A DNA stretch of 32,888 nucleotides from an uncultured Pedobacter sp. (GCA_946478755.1 CAMLDJ010000031.1:1-32888); one strand, 5' to 3'; numbered from the stretch's first letter, positions 24,980 to 32,861 are shown. The notes: a model not told the origin generated them from the letters alone. Program-made: numbers and translations.

Positions 24980-25567
24980 TCACATCTTGTTGAAGAAAAT
25001 TAAAAACAACCATGAAACGCCGTAAGTCTCAAAATGTACACGCAAAGCCTTGAGGGCTTCGGCGCTATGTTTTTTCACTGTTTCTTTTGAAATATTGAGT
25101 TTCTCAGCAATTTCGAGTTGACTTAACCCTTCGTATCTGCTCAACCTGAAAACCAGTTGTTGCTGTTTGGATAATTTTTCAAGTGCCTGCTCTGTAAAAT
25201 CTTCAAGTTCTGCCAGATTAAGCATTTCCTCTGTACTATGGCTGATATCCTGATACCTTGCCCATAACTTTTCTGCGGCGGCATGCGACCTGGCAGCATC
25301 ACGGATACGGTTTAAGCAAAGTCTTTTACAAATGGTATAAAGATAGGCCCCCAGGGGCTGGCTTTCATCAATTTTTTGACGGGAGGCCCAAAGATTAATT
25401 AAGGCATCATGGACGGCCTCTTCAGATTGCTCCCGGCTGTTCAGGTAGCGTAAACTAAAGTGATAAAGCTTTTTATGCCAGGTATCGAAAATATGCCGAA
25501 ATGCGACCTCATCGTTCTGCCTTAGCAAAACGACCAGTTCCTTATCGGTATACCCGCCATAACTCAT
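24980..25567 (-). CDS. ECF (extracytoplasmic function) RNA polymerase sigma factor, locus 2
   Basis: This 195-residue FecI-like sigma factor has region 2 at about 20-90 (AFRHIFDTWHKKLYHFSLRY, SEEAVHDALINLWASR, AYLYTICKRLCLNRIRD) and region 4 at about 125-180 (LEKLSKQQQLVFRLSRYEGL, then the helix-turn-helix IAEKLNISKETVKKHSAEAL). It lies head-on upstream of its fecR, with a 246-nt gap. It is different in sequence from the locus 1 sigma factor, so cross-recognition of promoters is not expected from sequence alone. Its start is the ATG at 25567. The yihY gene upstream runs in the same direction, with 81 nt between. Confidence 0.92.
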   Translation of the reverse strand: MSYGGYTDKELVVLLRQNDEVAFRHIFDTWHKKLYHFSLRYLNSREQSEEAVHDALINLWASRQKIDESQPLGAYLYTICKRLCLNRIRDAARSHAAAEKLWARYQDISHSTEEMLNLAELEDFTEQALEKLSKQQQLVFRLSRYEGLSQLEIAEKLNISKETVKKHSAEALKALRVHFETYGVSWLFLIFFNKM

Positions 25568-25648
25568 TATTTTTAATCTCCCAGGTTAAAGTTAGTGTTT
25601 TTAGCAAGTATACGCAAATCCCGGTTAATTAAACACATGGGATAGCCG

Positions 25649-26590
25649 TCAAGATTCGTTCTCCTGCACGGACCGGTTGCCCGTTTCGACCTCCACTTCT
25701 TTAGTGGTTACCGCGTAATGTGAGGGATGAATTTCTGATCCATAGGCTACGGCGTAAGCTTTTGTAAACTCCGCTCCGAAATACAGGATGATAGCCGAAT
25801 AATAGGTCCACAGCAGCAAGATCACTAAAGATCCGGCAGCTCCATAAGTACTGCCCACATCGCTTTTTCCAATATATATCGAAATGCCAAACTTGCCCAG
25901 CATGAACAGTAAGGCGGTGACCACAGAACCGGAGATCACATCCCGCCATTTAATGATTGCATCCGGTAAAACTTTAAAGATCACCCCAAAGATCAGTGAG
26001 ACTACAGCCAGGGTGACGATTTGATTGAGGATATAGAATAGTACGACAGACACATCCGAAAACCGGGCCTGTAGACGGGCGCTAAAACCATCTAGTACCG
26101 CAGTAACAGCCAGGGAGACGAGCAGCAAAAAACCAAGGCTGACAATGACAGAAAAGGAAAGAAACCTGTTCTGCAACATCTTTAGCCAGCCACGCTTAGG
26201 CTTTGGCTTCAGGCCCCAGATACTGTTGATAGAATCTTGAATATCAGCGAATACAGTAGTTGCACCAACGAGCAGGGTGACGATCCCGATAATAAAGGCG
26301 ACTATTCCTTTATCTCCGATGGCTGCTTTTTCTACAATTTCCTGAAGCTGTAATGCGGTTTCTTTTCCCATAAAGCCTGCAAGCTGCTCGTAGATCTCTC
26401 CCTGGGCTGCTTCCTGGCCCAGAAAAATACCGCAGAGGGAGATGATGACCACCAATAGCGGTGCCAGAGAAAAAACCGTATAATAAGCCAGCGAGCCGCT
26501 AAGCTTGGTTACCTTATGGTCGCTAAAACCGTTAAAGGAATTTTTTATTACTTCCCAGATGCCTTTTATCGTAATTTTTTTAGCTTTCAT
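25649..26590 (-). CDS. YihY/virulence factor BrkB-family integral membrane protein
   Basis: From the ATG at 26590 this is a 313-residue protein with about six membrane spans. Family marks are LSGSLAYYTVFSLAPLLVV (30-48), a TTVFADIQDSINSIWGLKP block (111-129), and FGAEFTKAYA near the C-terminus. The open frame extends 53 codons upstream, but that part is basic, lacks family similarity and lies inside the preceding gene, so the ATG overlapping its last codons by 11 nt is the better start. The YihY/BrkB family is widespread; its molecular role is unsettled. The short C-terminal tail ETGNRSVQENES is encoded by the right copy of the 40-bp repeat found at 4452-4491. Confidence 0.85.
   Translation of the reverse strand: MKAKKITIKGIWEVIKNSFNGFSDHKVTKLSGSLAYYTVFSLAPLLVVIISLCGIFLGQEAAQGEIYEQLAGFMGKETALQLQEIVEKAAIGDKGIVAFIIGIVTLLVGATTVFADIQDSINSIWGLKPKPKRGWLKMLQNRFLSFSVIVSLGFLLLVSLAVTAVLDGFSARLQARFSDVSVVLFYILNQIVTLAVVSLIFGVIFKVLPDAIIKWRDVISGSVVTALLFMLGKFGISIYIGKSDVGSTYGAAGSLVILLLWTYYSAIILYFGAEFTKAYAVAYGSEIHPSHYAVTTKEVEVETGNRSVQENES
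25652..25691. repeat. Right copy of an imperfect 40-bp direct repeat (partner at 4452-4491)
   Basis: These bases encode the last residues of YihY (ETGNRSVQENES) and match the intergenic block at 4452-4491 at 30 of 40 positions. Together the two copies enclose the two sigma-FecR-SusC-SusD loci and nothing else apart from the flanks. Confidence 0.5.
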
Positions 26591-27056
26591 GTTTCCTTGT
26601 ATCGGTTTGTTCTGCTGCATATGTTTGCCAGGGCTTTTCCTGATCGGGATCGCTTGCCGGTTCCTGTTCTGCGGTCGCCCCGGATTTTTCTTCTTCCTCC
26701 TGGGCTTCGCAATGTTTTTCAAAGTATCTTTTGATGGCAATTCCGGCAATCAACTTTTCAACGACGGATTTCTTCCAAAGGATGAGGCAGGCGACCAATG
26801 TGAAAAAAATTGTGGCACAGCCAAAGCCTTTGGTATAACTGTTTAACAGGTATGACAAATAAAATGCCAGTGTGATGGCTGAGGCCAGAAAAGCCATCAG
26901 GAGCGACAGCAGCACAAGCGTGTTTGTAACCAGGTCGGCCATTAGCTTGAATGCCTTTTCTAGAGCGAGCAGTTTCAGTAGCTCCATACGGATACGCAGA
27001 TAGTCCTTAACATCATTCCAAATGGTGCTAAGATTTTTAGGTAGGTGTTGTTGCAT
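26580..27056 (-). CDS. Small membrane protein, phage holin superfamily-like (YqxE/Holin-X type)
   Basis: From the ATG at 27056 the protein is 158 residues long. It has an amphipathic N-terminal helix (WNDVKDYLRIRMELLKLLALEK), two membrane spans at about 45-68 and 76-95, then a cytoplasmic tail rich in Glu, Ala and Pro. This is the plan of the small 'phage holin family' membrane proteins of non-phage bacterial genomes. No lysis gene lies nearby, so the holin name is by family only. The open frame extends upstream to 27206, and an ATG at 27083 directly follows CAGGAGG, which is too close to act as its ribosome site; the extension has no membrane-protein character. Its end overlaps yihY by 11 nt, so the two are translationally coupled. 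Confidence 0.65.
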   Translation of the reverse strand: MQQHLPKNLSTIWNDVKDYLRIRMELLKLLALEKAFKLMADLVTNTLVLLSLLMAFLASAITLAFYLSYLLNSYTKGFGCATIFFTLVACLILWKKSVVEKLIAGIAIKRYFEKHCEAQEEEEKSGATAEQEPASDPDQEKPWQTYAAEQTDTRKHES

Positions 27057-27294
27057 AGGTCGGTATTGGGCATTACTAACCATCCTCCTGAAAAAATGTT
27101 TGCCCAAATTCAAAAACAGGCAAGATGGGCTCAGTTGAAGACATCGGGTCTTTTCGTATTCTCCGGATATGGATATTTCCCGATCCGGATCTAGCGGGGG
27201 GTGCATATCGGTTTTTTCAGTGCTGAGATAAACGGGAAATTAACCTCCAGGCGCTGATTTACATGTTTGTGATAAAAATACAACAGCGCTTTAT

Positions 27295-27302
27295 TACCTT
27301 TG
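27295..27302 (+). promoter_or_regulatory. -7 box (TACCTTTG) upstream of ccmC
   Basis: TACCTTTG matches the Bacteroidota -7 consensus TAnnTTTG exactly and lies 20 nt before the ccmC ATG. A TTTG at 27266-27269 is a possible -33 element, though the 25-nt spacer is a little long. If used, ccmC has its own promoter and does not rely on read-through from an upstream ccm gene. Confidence 0.5.
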
Positions 27303-27322
27303 TCGGAATTTAAACCAATAGA

Positions 27323-27982
27323 ATGTATAAGAACTGGTGGAAAATATTAGGTTCGGTATTAGTTTTATATACTACCATTGCCGGATTACTTTTGGGTGTA
27401 CCCCGTTTAGCTATATTAAATGAGACGATACGTAACCTGTACTTTCATGTGCCTATGTGGTTTGCAATGCTTACACTATTCTCAGTTTCGGTGTATTTTA
27501 GTGTTAAGTGTCTATTAAGTGGAAAGGAATCGGATGATTTACGTGCTGTAGAGAGCATAAATGTAGGTATAGTGTTCAGTATACTTGGCTTAGTTACCGG
27601 AGCTTTTTGGGCTAAGTTCACCTGGGGGCAGTTTTGGAGCTTTGATGTAAAGCAAAATTTTACGGCTATTGCAATACTTTTGTACTTTGCCTATCTGGTA
27701 TTGAGAAGTTCAATTGATGAACAGCAAAAGCGTGCAAAAATCTCAGCAATCTATAATATTTTTGCGTTTCCGATGATGGTAGTTTTGATTATGGTACTGC
27801 CACGTTTGTCGGACTCACTACATCCCGGTAATGGGGGTAATCCTGGATTCAATAGTTACGATCTGGACAGCCGTATGCGGATTGTTTTATATCCTGCATT
27901 TATTGGCTGGTCCATCATTGGCTATTGGATATACACGATTAGATACAGAATTCGGACAATAGAAAATAAACACAATTCCTAA
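27323..27982 (+). CDS. ccmC: Heme-handling protein CcmC (cytochrome c maturation, CcsA/CcmC family)
   Basis: This 219-residue inner-membrane protein has six predicted spans. The periplasmic tryptophan-rich motif is WGQFWSFD (101-108), a variant of the CcmC WGxxWxWD heme-binding loop. The two heme-ligand histidines are in place: His42 in LYFHVP and His167 in DSLHPG. CcmC presents heme to CcmE at the start of System I cytochrome c maturation. The length fits the family. It is followed after 1 nt by the CcmD-like gene. It lies divergently from the holin-like gene. Confidence 0.92.
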   Translation: MYKNWWKILGSVLVLYTTIAGLLLGVPRLAILNETIRNLYFHVPMWFAMLTLFSVSVYFSVKCLLSGKESDDLRAVESINVGIVFSILGLVTGAFWAKFTWGQFWSFDVKQNFTAIAILLYFAYLVLRSSIDEQQKRAKISAIYNIFAFPMMVVLIMVLPRLSDSLHPGNGGNPGFNSYDLDSRMRIVLYPAFIGWSIIGYWIYTIRYRIRTIENKHNS

Positions 27983-27983
27983 A

Positions 27984-28202
27984 ATGAAGAGAATCATATT
28001 TGTACTAATGCTATTTTTAACTTCTGTAAAGTTATTTGCTCAATCCAATGAAGTACAGATGGCTGACACTTTACGGAGTAATGGAAAGATATATATTGTC
28101 GTTATTTGTATTCTTATCATTCTATTTGGTTTGTTAATTTATCTGTTCTCTCTGGATAAAAGATTAAAAAAATTAGAACAAAAATCTACTGCTAAAAACT
28201 AA
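27984..28202 (+). CDS. CcmD-like small membrane protein
   Basis: This 72-residue protein has a hydrophobic N-terminal signal-like segment (MKRIIFVLMLFLTSVKLFAQ), a short linker, one membrane span (IYIVVICILIILFGLLIYLF) and a basic coiled C-tail (KRLKKLEQK). Bacteroidota CcmD-family proteins have this pattern and sit between ccmC and other ccm genes. Classical CcmD forms a complex with CcmABC and helps release holo-CcmE. It starts 1 nt after ccmC, so it is surely co-transcribed. Such small proteins share little sequence, so the assignment rests on size, topology and position. Confidence 0.7.
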   Translation: MKRIIFVLMLFLTSVKLFAQSNEVQMADTLRSNGKIYIVVICILIILFGLLIYLFSLDKRLKKLEQKSTAKN

Positions 28203-28274
28203 TTTTAATTCGTTTAAACGCTGTTTTTTCGGGCAATTTGCCGTGGTGTTCCACATACACTAAGCCGTTATCCA

Positions 28275-28307
28275 TTTGCATTAATCGTTTTTTTTAATGC
28301 AATTTTG
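28275..28307 (+). promoter_or_regulatory. Promoter candidate for the glutamate dehydrogenase gene
   Basis: TTTG at 28275-28278 and CAATTTTG at 28300-28307 are 21 nt apart, the spacing of the Bacteroidota -33/-7 promoter (TTTG and TAnnTTTG). One base of the -7 box is off. The ATG follows about 45 nt downstream. Confidence 0.45.
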
Positions 28308-28351
28308 TACTCATAACTGAGAACTTAATTCAAATTCATAAAAAACAACTA

Positions 28352-28399
28352 ATGGCTAATACAGCAAATGAGATCATGGCTAATACAGCAAATGAGACA
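28352..28399 (+). repeat. 24-bp tandem duplication covering the start codon of the dehydrogenase
   Basis: The first 24 bases from the ATG at 28352 are repeated at 28376-28399, with differences only at the last codon (ATC against ACA). The result is two in-frame ATG codons, each followed by ANTANE. Confidence 0.9.
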
Positions 28400-29797
28400 A
28401 ATTTCTTTGCAGATGTCTGCAAGAACTTTGACAGTGCCGCGCAATTTACCGCCCATCCGGAAGGTTTATTAACTCAAATCAAAGCTTGTAACAGTGTGTA
28501 CCGGTTCCAGTTTCCAATACGCAGAGGTAATGGATTCGAAGTGATCGATGCATGGCGTGTGGAACACTCGCAGCACATGAACCCCACAAAGGGAGGCATC
28601 CGTTACAGTGACATGGTAAATGAGGACGAGGTGATGGCACTTGCGGCTTTGATGACTTATAAATGTGCGATTGTAAATGTACCATTTGGAGGGGCAAAAG
28701 GTGGAATATGTATAAACCCTAAAAATTATACCATAGGTGAGTTGGAGAACATTACCCGCCGCTATACTACAGAACTAATAAAGAAGAATTTCATTGGTCC
28801 CGGTATCGATGTTCCTGCTCCTGATTATGGGACTGGAGAACGGGAGATGAGCTGGATTGCCGATACCTATATGACCATGAACCCCGGTCAGCTGGATGCA
28901 CTTGGCTGTGTTACAGGTAAACCTATTGCGCTGCATGGTATACGCGGACGTAAGGAAGCTACCGGGCGTGGGGTAGCTTATGCGGTCAGGGAATGTGTAA
29001 GTGTTGCTGAAGACATGGCTAAAATTGGGTTCAAAGCAGGTTTAGGTGATAAACGTGTCATTGTACAGGGCTTGGGTAATGTCGGCTATCATTCGGCCAA
29101 ATTCCTTGCAGAATTTGGGGCAACCATAGTTGGCCTTTGCGAATATGAAGGCGCTATTTACAATGCAGATGGCCTTAATATCGATGAGGTGTTTACTCAC
29201 CGTAAGCTAACAGGTTCAATTTTAGGTTTTCCGGGCGCTACCGAGTTTAAGAACTCTATGGAAGGTCTGGAACAGCCGTGTGATATTTTAGTTCCGGCTG
29301 CACTTGAAAATCAGCTGACGGTAGCGAATATTAGAAATATCCAAGCAAAAATCATTGCTGAAGGTGCCAATGGGCCAACCACACCGGAAGCTGAAGCCAT
29401 ATTCACAGAAATGGGCGGTATGATTATTCCTGACATGTATTGTAATGCGGGTGGTGTGACAGTCTCTTATTTTGAATGGCTGAAAAACCTTTCGCACGTA
29501 GCGTTCGGGCGAATGGAGAACCGCTATGCCGAAAACTCTAATGCAAACCTGATCAATACCCTGGAAAGCTTGACCGGAAAAAGTATTCCTGCGCAAAATC
29601 GTTTGATGATCGTTAAGGGGGCATCTGAAATGGAACTGGTGAATTCAGGTCTGGAAGATACGATGATCCATTCTTACCATGAGATCAGGGAGACCTTATT
29701 GAACAAGCCCGCAATTACGACATTAAGAACAGCAGCTTTTGTGGGCGCAATTGACAAGATCGCCGTGTCCTATATGAACCTTGGTGTCTGGCCATAA
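28352..29797 (+). CDS. Glu/Leu/Phe/Val-family dehydrogenase (glutamate dehydrogenase)
   Basis: This protein is 481 residues from the first ATG or 473 from the second. It has the amino-acid dehydrogenase layout. The glutamate-binding core holds [16 protein letters not shown] and GGAKGG with catalytic Lys116, then [14 protein letters not shown] with catalytic Asp158. The dinucleotide fold starts [21 protein letters not shown] (236-256). The reaction is reversible: glutamate + NAD(P)+ to 2-oxoglutarate + ammonium + NAD(P)H. The Glu after the second beta strand (CEYEGAIY) hints at NAD, but coenzyme choice is not certain from sequence. The gene sits between ccm genes on the same strand, with its own promoter candidate and a strong terminator, so it is likely a separate unit. 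Confidence 0.9.
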   Translation: MANTANEIMANTANETNFFADVCKNFDSAAQFTAHPEGLLTQIKACNSVYRFQFPIRRGNGFEVIDAWRVEHSQHMNPTKGGIRYSDMVNEDEVMALAALMTYKCAIVNVPFGGAKGGICINPKNYTIGELENITRRYTTELIKKNFIGPGIDVPAPDYGTGEREMSWIADTYMTMNPGQLDALGCVTGKPIALHGIRGRKEATGRGVAYAVRECVSVAEDMAKIGFKAGLGDKRVIVQGLGNVGYHSAKFLAEFGATIVGLCEYEGAIYNADGLNIDEVFTHRKLTGSILGFPGATEFKNSMEGLEQPCDILVPAALENQLTVANIRNIQAKIIAEGANGPTTPEAEAIFTEMGGMIIPDMYCNAGGVTVSYFEWLKNLSHVAFGRMENRYAENSNANLINTLESLTGKSIPAQNRLMIVKGASEMELVNSGLEDTMIHSYHEIRETLLNKPAITTLRTAAFVGAIDKIAVSYMNLGVWP

Positions 29798-29817
29798 GTT
29801 TTTTAATCTGATTGATG

Positions 29818-29852
29818 ATCCGCGATGCGCTAAGGCATCGCGGATTTTTTTT
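29818..29852 (+). terminator. Rho-independent terminator after the dehydrogenase gene
   Basis: ATCCGCGATGC (29818-29828) and GCATCGCGGAT (29835-29845) form an 11-bp perfect stem with a 6-nt loop, followed by a run of T. It begins 21 nt after the stop codon at 29797 and separates this gene from ccmE. Confidence 0.95.
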
Positions 29853-29932
29853 GCATTTGTCAGAGAACTATCAATAAACTGTCATCATAGCGTTTTGAAT
29901 GGTTGCAGCAGGTTTTAGGTACTTATATTTTT

Positions 29933-29940
29933 TATCTTTG
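29933..29940 (+). promoter_or_regulatory. -7 box (TATCTTTG) upstream of ccmE
   Basis: TATCTTTG is an exact match to TAnnTTTG and lies 29 nt before the ccmE ATG. No clear -33 TTTG is at the right distance. With the strong terminator just upstream, ccmE-ccmF must start from a promoter here. Confidence 0.55.
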
Positions 29941-29969
29941 TGGAGTTTCTTTAAAACTTGATTACATCC

Positions 29970-30380
29970 ATGAGAAAAAGTGCAATTATTGGTTTAATAA
30001 CGATAGCATTATGTGTAGGCTTCTTAGTAAGTCTGAATGCAGATACAAATACTTATTCAACCTTTAGTGAAGCTGCAAAAGATCCGAAAGAGTTCCATGT
30101 AATGGGCTATTGGGAGAAAACAAAAGGGATGCACTACGATGCATTGAAAGATGCAAACCGCTTCGAGTTCTTTATGAAGGACGAGAAAGGTGAAGTGAAC
30201 AAAGTGGTGTATGCCGGTACCAAGCCCCAGGACTTCGAACGTTCAGAAAAACTCGTATTGATCGGTAAGATGAATAACGATACTTTTTATGCCTCCAAGA
30301 TATTGATGAAGTGCCCATCCAAATATAACAATGACCTTGTGGAGGTCAAGCAGGATGGTAAAGTTGAAAAATACAAATAA
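29970..30380 (+). CDS. ccmE: Heme chaperone CcmE, CxxxY variant
   Basis: This 136-residue protein has an N-terminal membrane anchor (SAIIGLITIALCVGFLVSL) and a periplasmic beta-barrel domain of CcmE type (EFHVMGYWEK, EKLVLIGKMNNDTFYASKIL). CcmE carries heme by a covalent bond and hands it to CcmF. The classical attachment motif is HxxxY; here it is Cys115-Pro-Ser-Lys-Tyr119 (codons 30312-30326), so the heme-binding residue is Cys. A Cys-type (CxxxY) CcmE is known from Desulfovibrio and some archaea. I chose the ATG at 29970 over a TTG at 29958. ccmF starts 5 nt after the stop, so the two are co-transcribed. Confidence 0.88.
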   Translation: MRKSAIIGLITIALCVGFLVSLNADTNTYSTFSEAAKDPKEFHVMGYWEKTKGMHYDALKDANRFEFFMKDEKGEVNKVVYAGTKPQDFERSEKLVLIGKMNNDTFYASKILMKCPSKYNNDLVEVKQDGKVEKYK

Positions 30381-30385
30381 TTTTA

Positions 30386-32854
30386 ATGGATATACAATTT
30401 ATTGGAGAGAACCTCCTTCCCGGTAAAATCGGCCAATTTTTTATTGTTTTGGCATTTGCCTCTTCTTTACTCTCAGCCATAGCTTATTTCTTTGCTACAC
30501 GAAATAAAGAAGTCGGAGATCAATCCTGGACTCGCATAGGTCGTATATCATTTTTACTCAACTGGGCCAGCATTATAGGTATAGGTGCTACCTTGTTCTT
30601 CCTCATTTTAAATCATTACAACGAATATTATTACGTTTATTCCCACTCTTCAAAAGAACTTCCGGTATATTATATCGTGTCTGCCTTTTGGGAAGGACAG
30701 GAGGGGAGCTTCTGGCTCTGGGCTTTCTGGCAGTCGTTATTAGGAGCCATCCTAATATGGAAAGCGAAGTCCTGGGAAAATGGAGTGATGACTGTTGTCG
30801 CATTCTCCCAGGTTTTTTTAACCTCCATGCTATTGGGCGTTGAGCTCTTTGGCGAGCGTATAGGCAGTTCTCCTTTTATTTTACTCAGAGATGCCGTCAA
30901 TTTAAAAGAAATGGCCCCCGTAGTATTTGCGGATCCTGAAAACTTTAAAAATTATCTGAAATTTATTACCGACGGAAAAGGGCTAAACCCGCTTCTTCAG
31001 AATTACTGGATGGTGATCCATCCACCGACGCTGTTTCTGGGTTTCGCGAGCATGGTTGTTCCTTTTGCTTATGGCATTGCCGGACTATGGCAAAAACGCT
31101 ATAAGGAATGGGTAAAGCCCGCCATGCCATGGGCCTTATTTGCCGTTATGATACTGGGAACAGGGATTATCATGGGCTCTTTCTGGGCTTATGAAGCTTT
31201 AAACTTTGGCGGTTTCTGGGCCTGGGACCCGGTGGAAAATGCTTCAATTATTCCATGGCTGACCCTGATTGCAGGTGTACACGTCATGATTGCTTTTAAG
31301 AATACCGGTCATGCCTTTTTTACTGCAATTGTCCTCATTTTTATCAGCTTTGTGCTGGTGCTTTATGCCTCCTTCTTGACCAGGAGTGGTGTGCTGGGTG
31401 AGACTTCTGTGCACTCATTTACGGATCTGGGGATGTTCTGGCACCTAATTCTCTATAATGTTGTTTTCCTGGCCATTCCTGCAGGTTTGCTGATCACCAG
31501 ATGGAAGGAATTGCCGATTACCAATAAGGATGAAGAGACCTATTCAAGAGAATTCTGGATGTTTATCGGCGCCTTGGTCATCACAGTAGCCTGTATACAG
31601 GTGGTATTTTCTACTTCCGTTCCGGTGTTTAACCAGGCATTTGGAACTAAGTTTGCCCCACCGATTGACGCAATAAAGTATTACAATCAATGGCAGGCAC
31701 CTTTTGCCGTACTGGTTACCATTATATCAGGTTTCGCACAGTTCATGAAGTATAAAAGAACGGATATCAGGAAGTTTTACAGCAGTCTTGTTGCTTCGCT
31801 CGTTTTTTCGATTGTCATTACAGCTGCTTTTGTTTACATCACCAGTGTGTATCATAATCTGATGTATATCCTGTTAACATTTAGCTGTGTGTTTGCCATT
31901 TTATCTAATGCCAGGATACTTGGACAGGCTTTCGGTGGAAAGCGGAAGTTGGTTGGGGCAGCAGTAGCACACATTGGCTTTGCCTTATTACTAATGGGTG
32001 CATTGGTGGCTGCGGCAACAAATAAGCCGATCTCTCTAAATGTCTCCAACTTTATTCCGGTAAAAGATTTTGAAAAAGTGGAGAAACCTGGCGAAAACAT
32101 TGTCCTTTATAAAAATGAGCCAAAGAAAATGGGCCGTTATTCGGTAACTTATGTAAGCGATACCACTGTTGCACCGAATACATTTTATAAGCTGAATTTT
32201 AAAGTTTATGATGATAAGTCGGGTGAGGTAAAAGAAGATTTTGATCTGAATCCGCATGTGCAGGTGAATGAGAAAATGGGACTGATCGCATCTCCTGATA
32301 CCAAACATTACCTTACTTATGACATTTATACGCACATTACCAGTGCTCCTGAAAAGAAAGAAGCGCATGCGGACCATGAGGGCCATAGTGAAGAAGAGAA
32401 TTATAAGGCGCCAAGAATAGTAAATGTGACGGAAGGAGATACGCTGCATACCAGCAGTGGTGTGCTAACCGTCAAAGCTTTAAATAACCAGCCAAAGGCT
32501 AAGAGCCTGGTCATCGCTCCCGGCGATCTGGCGGTAGGCCTGCCAGTGGAAATTGATGTAAATGGGAAAATATATAAAACAGAACCTATATTCCTGATCA
32601 AAGGGAACAATACTTTTGATTTTGCCCGCAACATAGACGAGCTCGGTTTAAGGCTCAGGTTTACGAAAGTGTTGCCAGAGCAAAAGAAAGTCGAATTACA
32701 GGTGTTTGAAAAACCGCAGCAGGCCAAGGATTGGGTGGTATTTAAGTCCATTGAATTCCCTTACATTAATCTTTACTGGGTGGGAACGATTGTCATGGTT
32801 ATTGGATTTCTTATTTCTATATTTAGAAGACAAAAAGAAATTAAAGCAGTTTAA
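30386..32854 (+). CDS. ccmF: Cytochrome c heme-lyase subunit CcmF (CcsA/CcmF family)
   Basis: This 822-residue polytopic membrane protein carries out heme ligation to apocytochrome c in System I. Motifs seen: FWEGQEGSFWLW (101-112), QNYWMVIHPPTLFLGF (205-220), and the WWD heme loop FGGFWAWDPVENASIIPW (274-291), followed by FLTRSGVLGETSVHSF. It is longer than the E. coli protein (about 650 residues). The extra length is a large periplasmic domain before the last membrane span (about 560-800), which includes a His-rich loop, HADHEGHSEEE at about 659-669. I see no ccmG or ccmH in the window. It begins 5 nt after ccmE. Confidence 0.93.
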   Translation: MDIQFIGENLLPGKIGQFFIVLAFASSLLSAIAYFFATRNKEVGDQSWTRIGRISFLLNWASIIGIGATLFFLILNHYNEYYYVYSHSSKELPVYYIVSAFWEGQEGSFWLWAFWQSLLGAILIWKAKSWENGVMTVVAFSQVFLTSMLLGVELFGERIGSSPFILLRDAVNLKEMAPVVFADPENFKNYLKFITDGKGLNPLLQNYWMVIHPPTLFLGFASMVVPFAYGIAGLWQKRYKEWVKPAMPWALFAVMILGTGIIMGSFWAYEALNFGGFWAWDPVENASIIPWLTLIAGVHVMIAFKNTGHAFFTAIVLIFISFVLVLYASFLTRSGVLGETSVHSFTDLGMFWHLILYNVVFLAIPAGLLITRWKELPITNKDEETYSREFWMFIGALVITVACIQVVFSTSVPVFNQAFGTKFAPPIDAIKYYNQWQAPFAVLVTIISGFAQFMKYKRTDIRKFYSSLVASLVFSIVITAAFVYITSVYHNLMYILLTFSCVFAILSNARILGQAFGGKRKLVGAAVAHIGFALLLMGALVAAATNKPISLNVSNFIPVKDFEKVEKPGENIVLYKNEPKKMGRYSVTYVSDTTVAPNTFYKLNFKVYDDKSGEVKEDFDLNPHVQVNEKMGLIASPDTKHYLTYDIYTHITSAPEKKEAHADHEGHSEEENYKAPRIVNVTEGDTLHTSSGVLTVKALNNQPKAKSLVIAPGDLAVGLPVEIDVNGKIYKTEPIFLIKGNNTFDFARNIDELGLRLRFTKVLPEQKKVELQVFEKPQQAKDWVVFKSIEFPYINLYWVGTIVMVIGFLISIFRRQKEIKAV

Positions 32855-32861
32855 CACGAGT

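Noticed and set aside
4564..25567. Recent inverted duplication of one Sus locus
   Set aside because: The sigma, FecR, SusC and SusD proteins differ strongly between loci and the cargo genes are not the same, so they are separate loci in mirror arrangement.
26591..26749. 53-codon N-terminal extension of the YihY frame
   Set aside because: It is basic, unlike the family, and overlaps the coding sequence of the holin-like gene in another frame; the ATG at 26590 is the family start.
27057..27206. 50-codon N-terminal extension of the holin-like gene
   Set aside because: It has no membrane-protein character and lies in the divergent promoter region; the amphipathic helix starts after the ATG at 27056.
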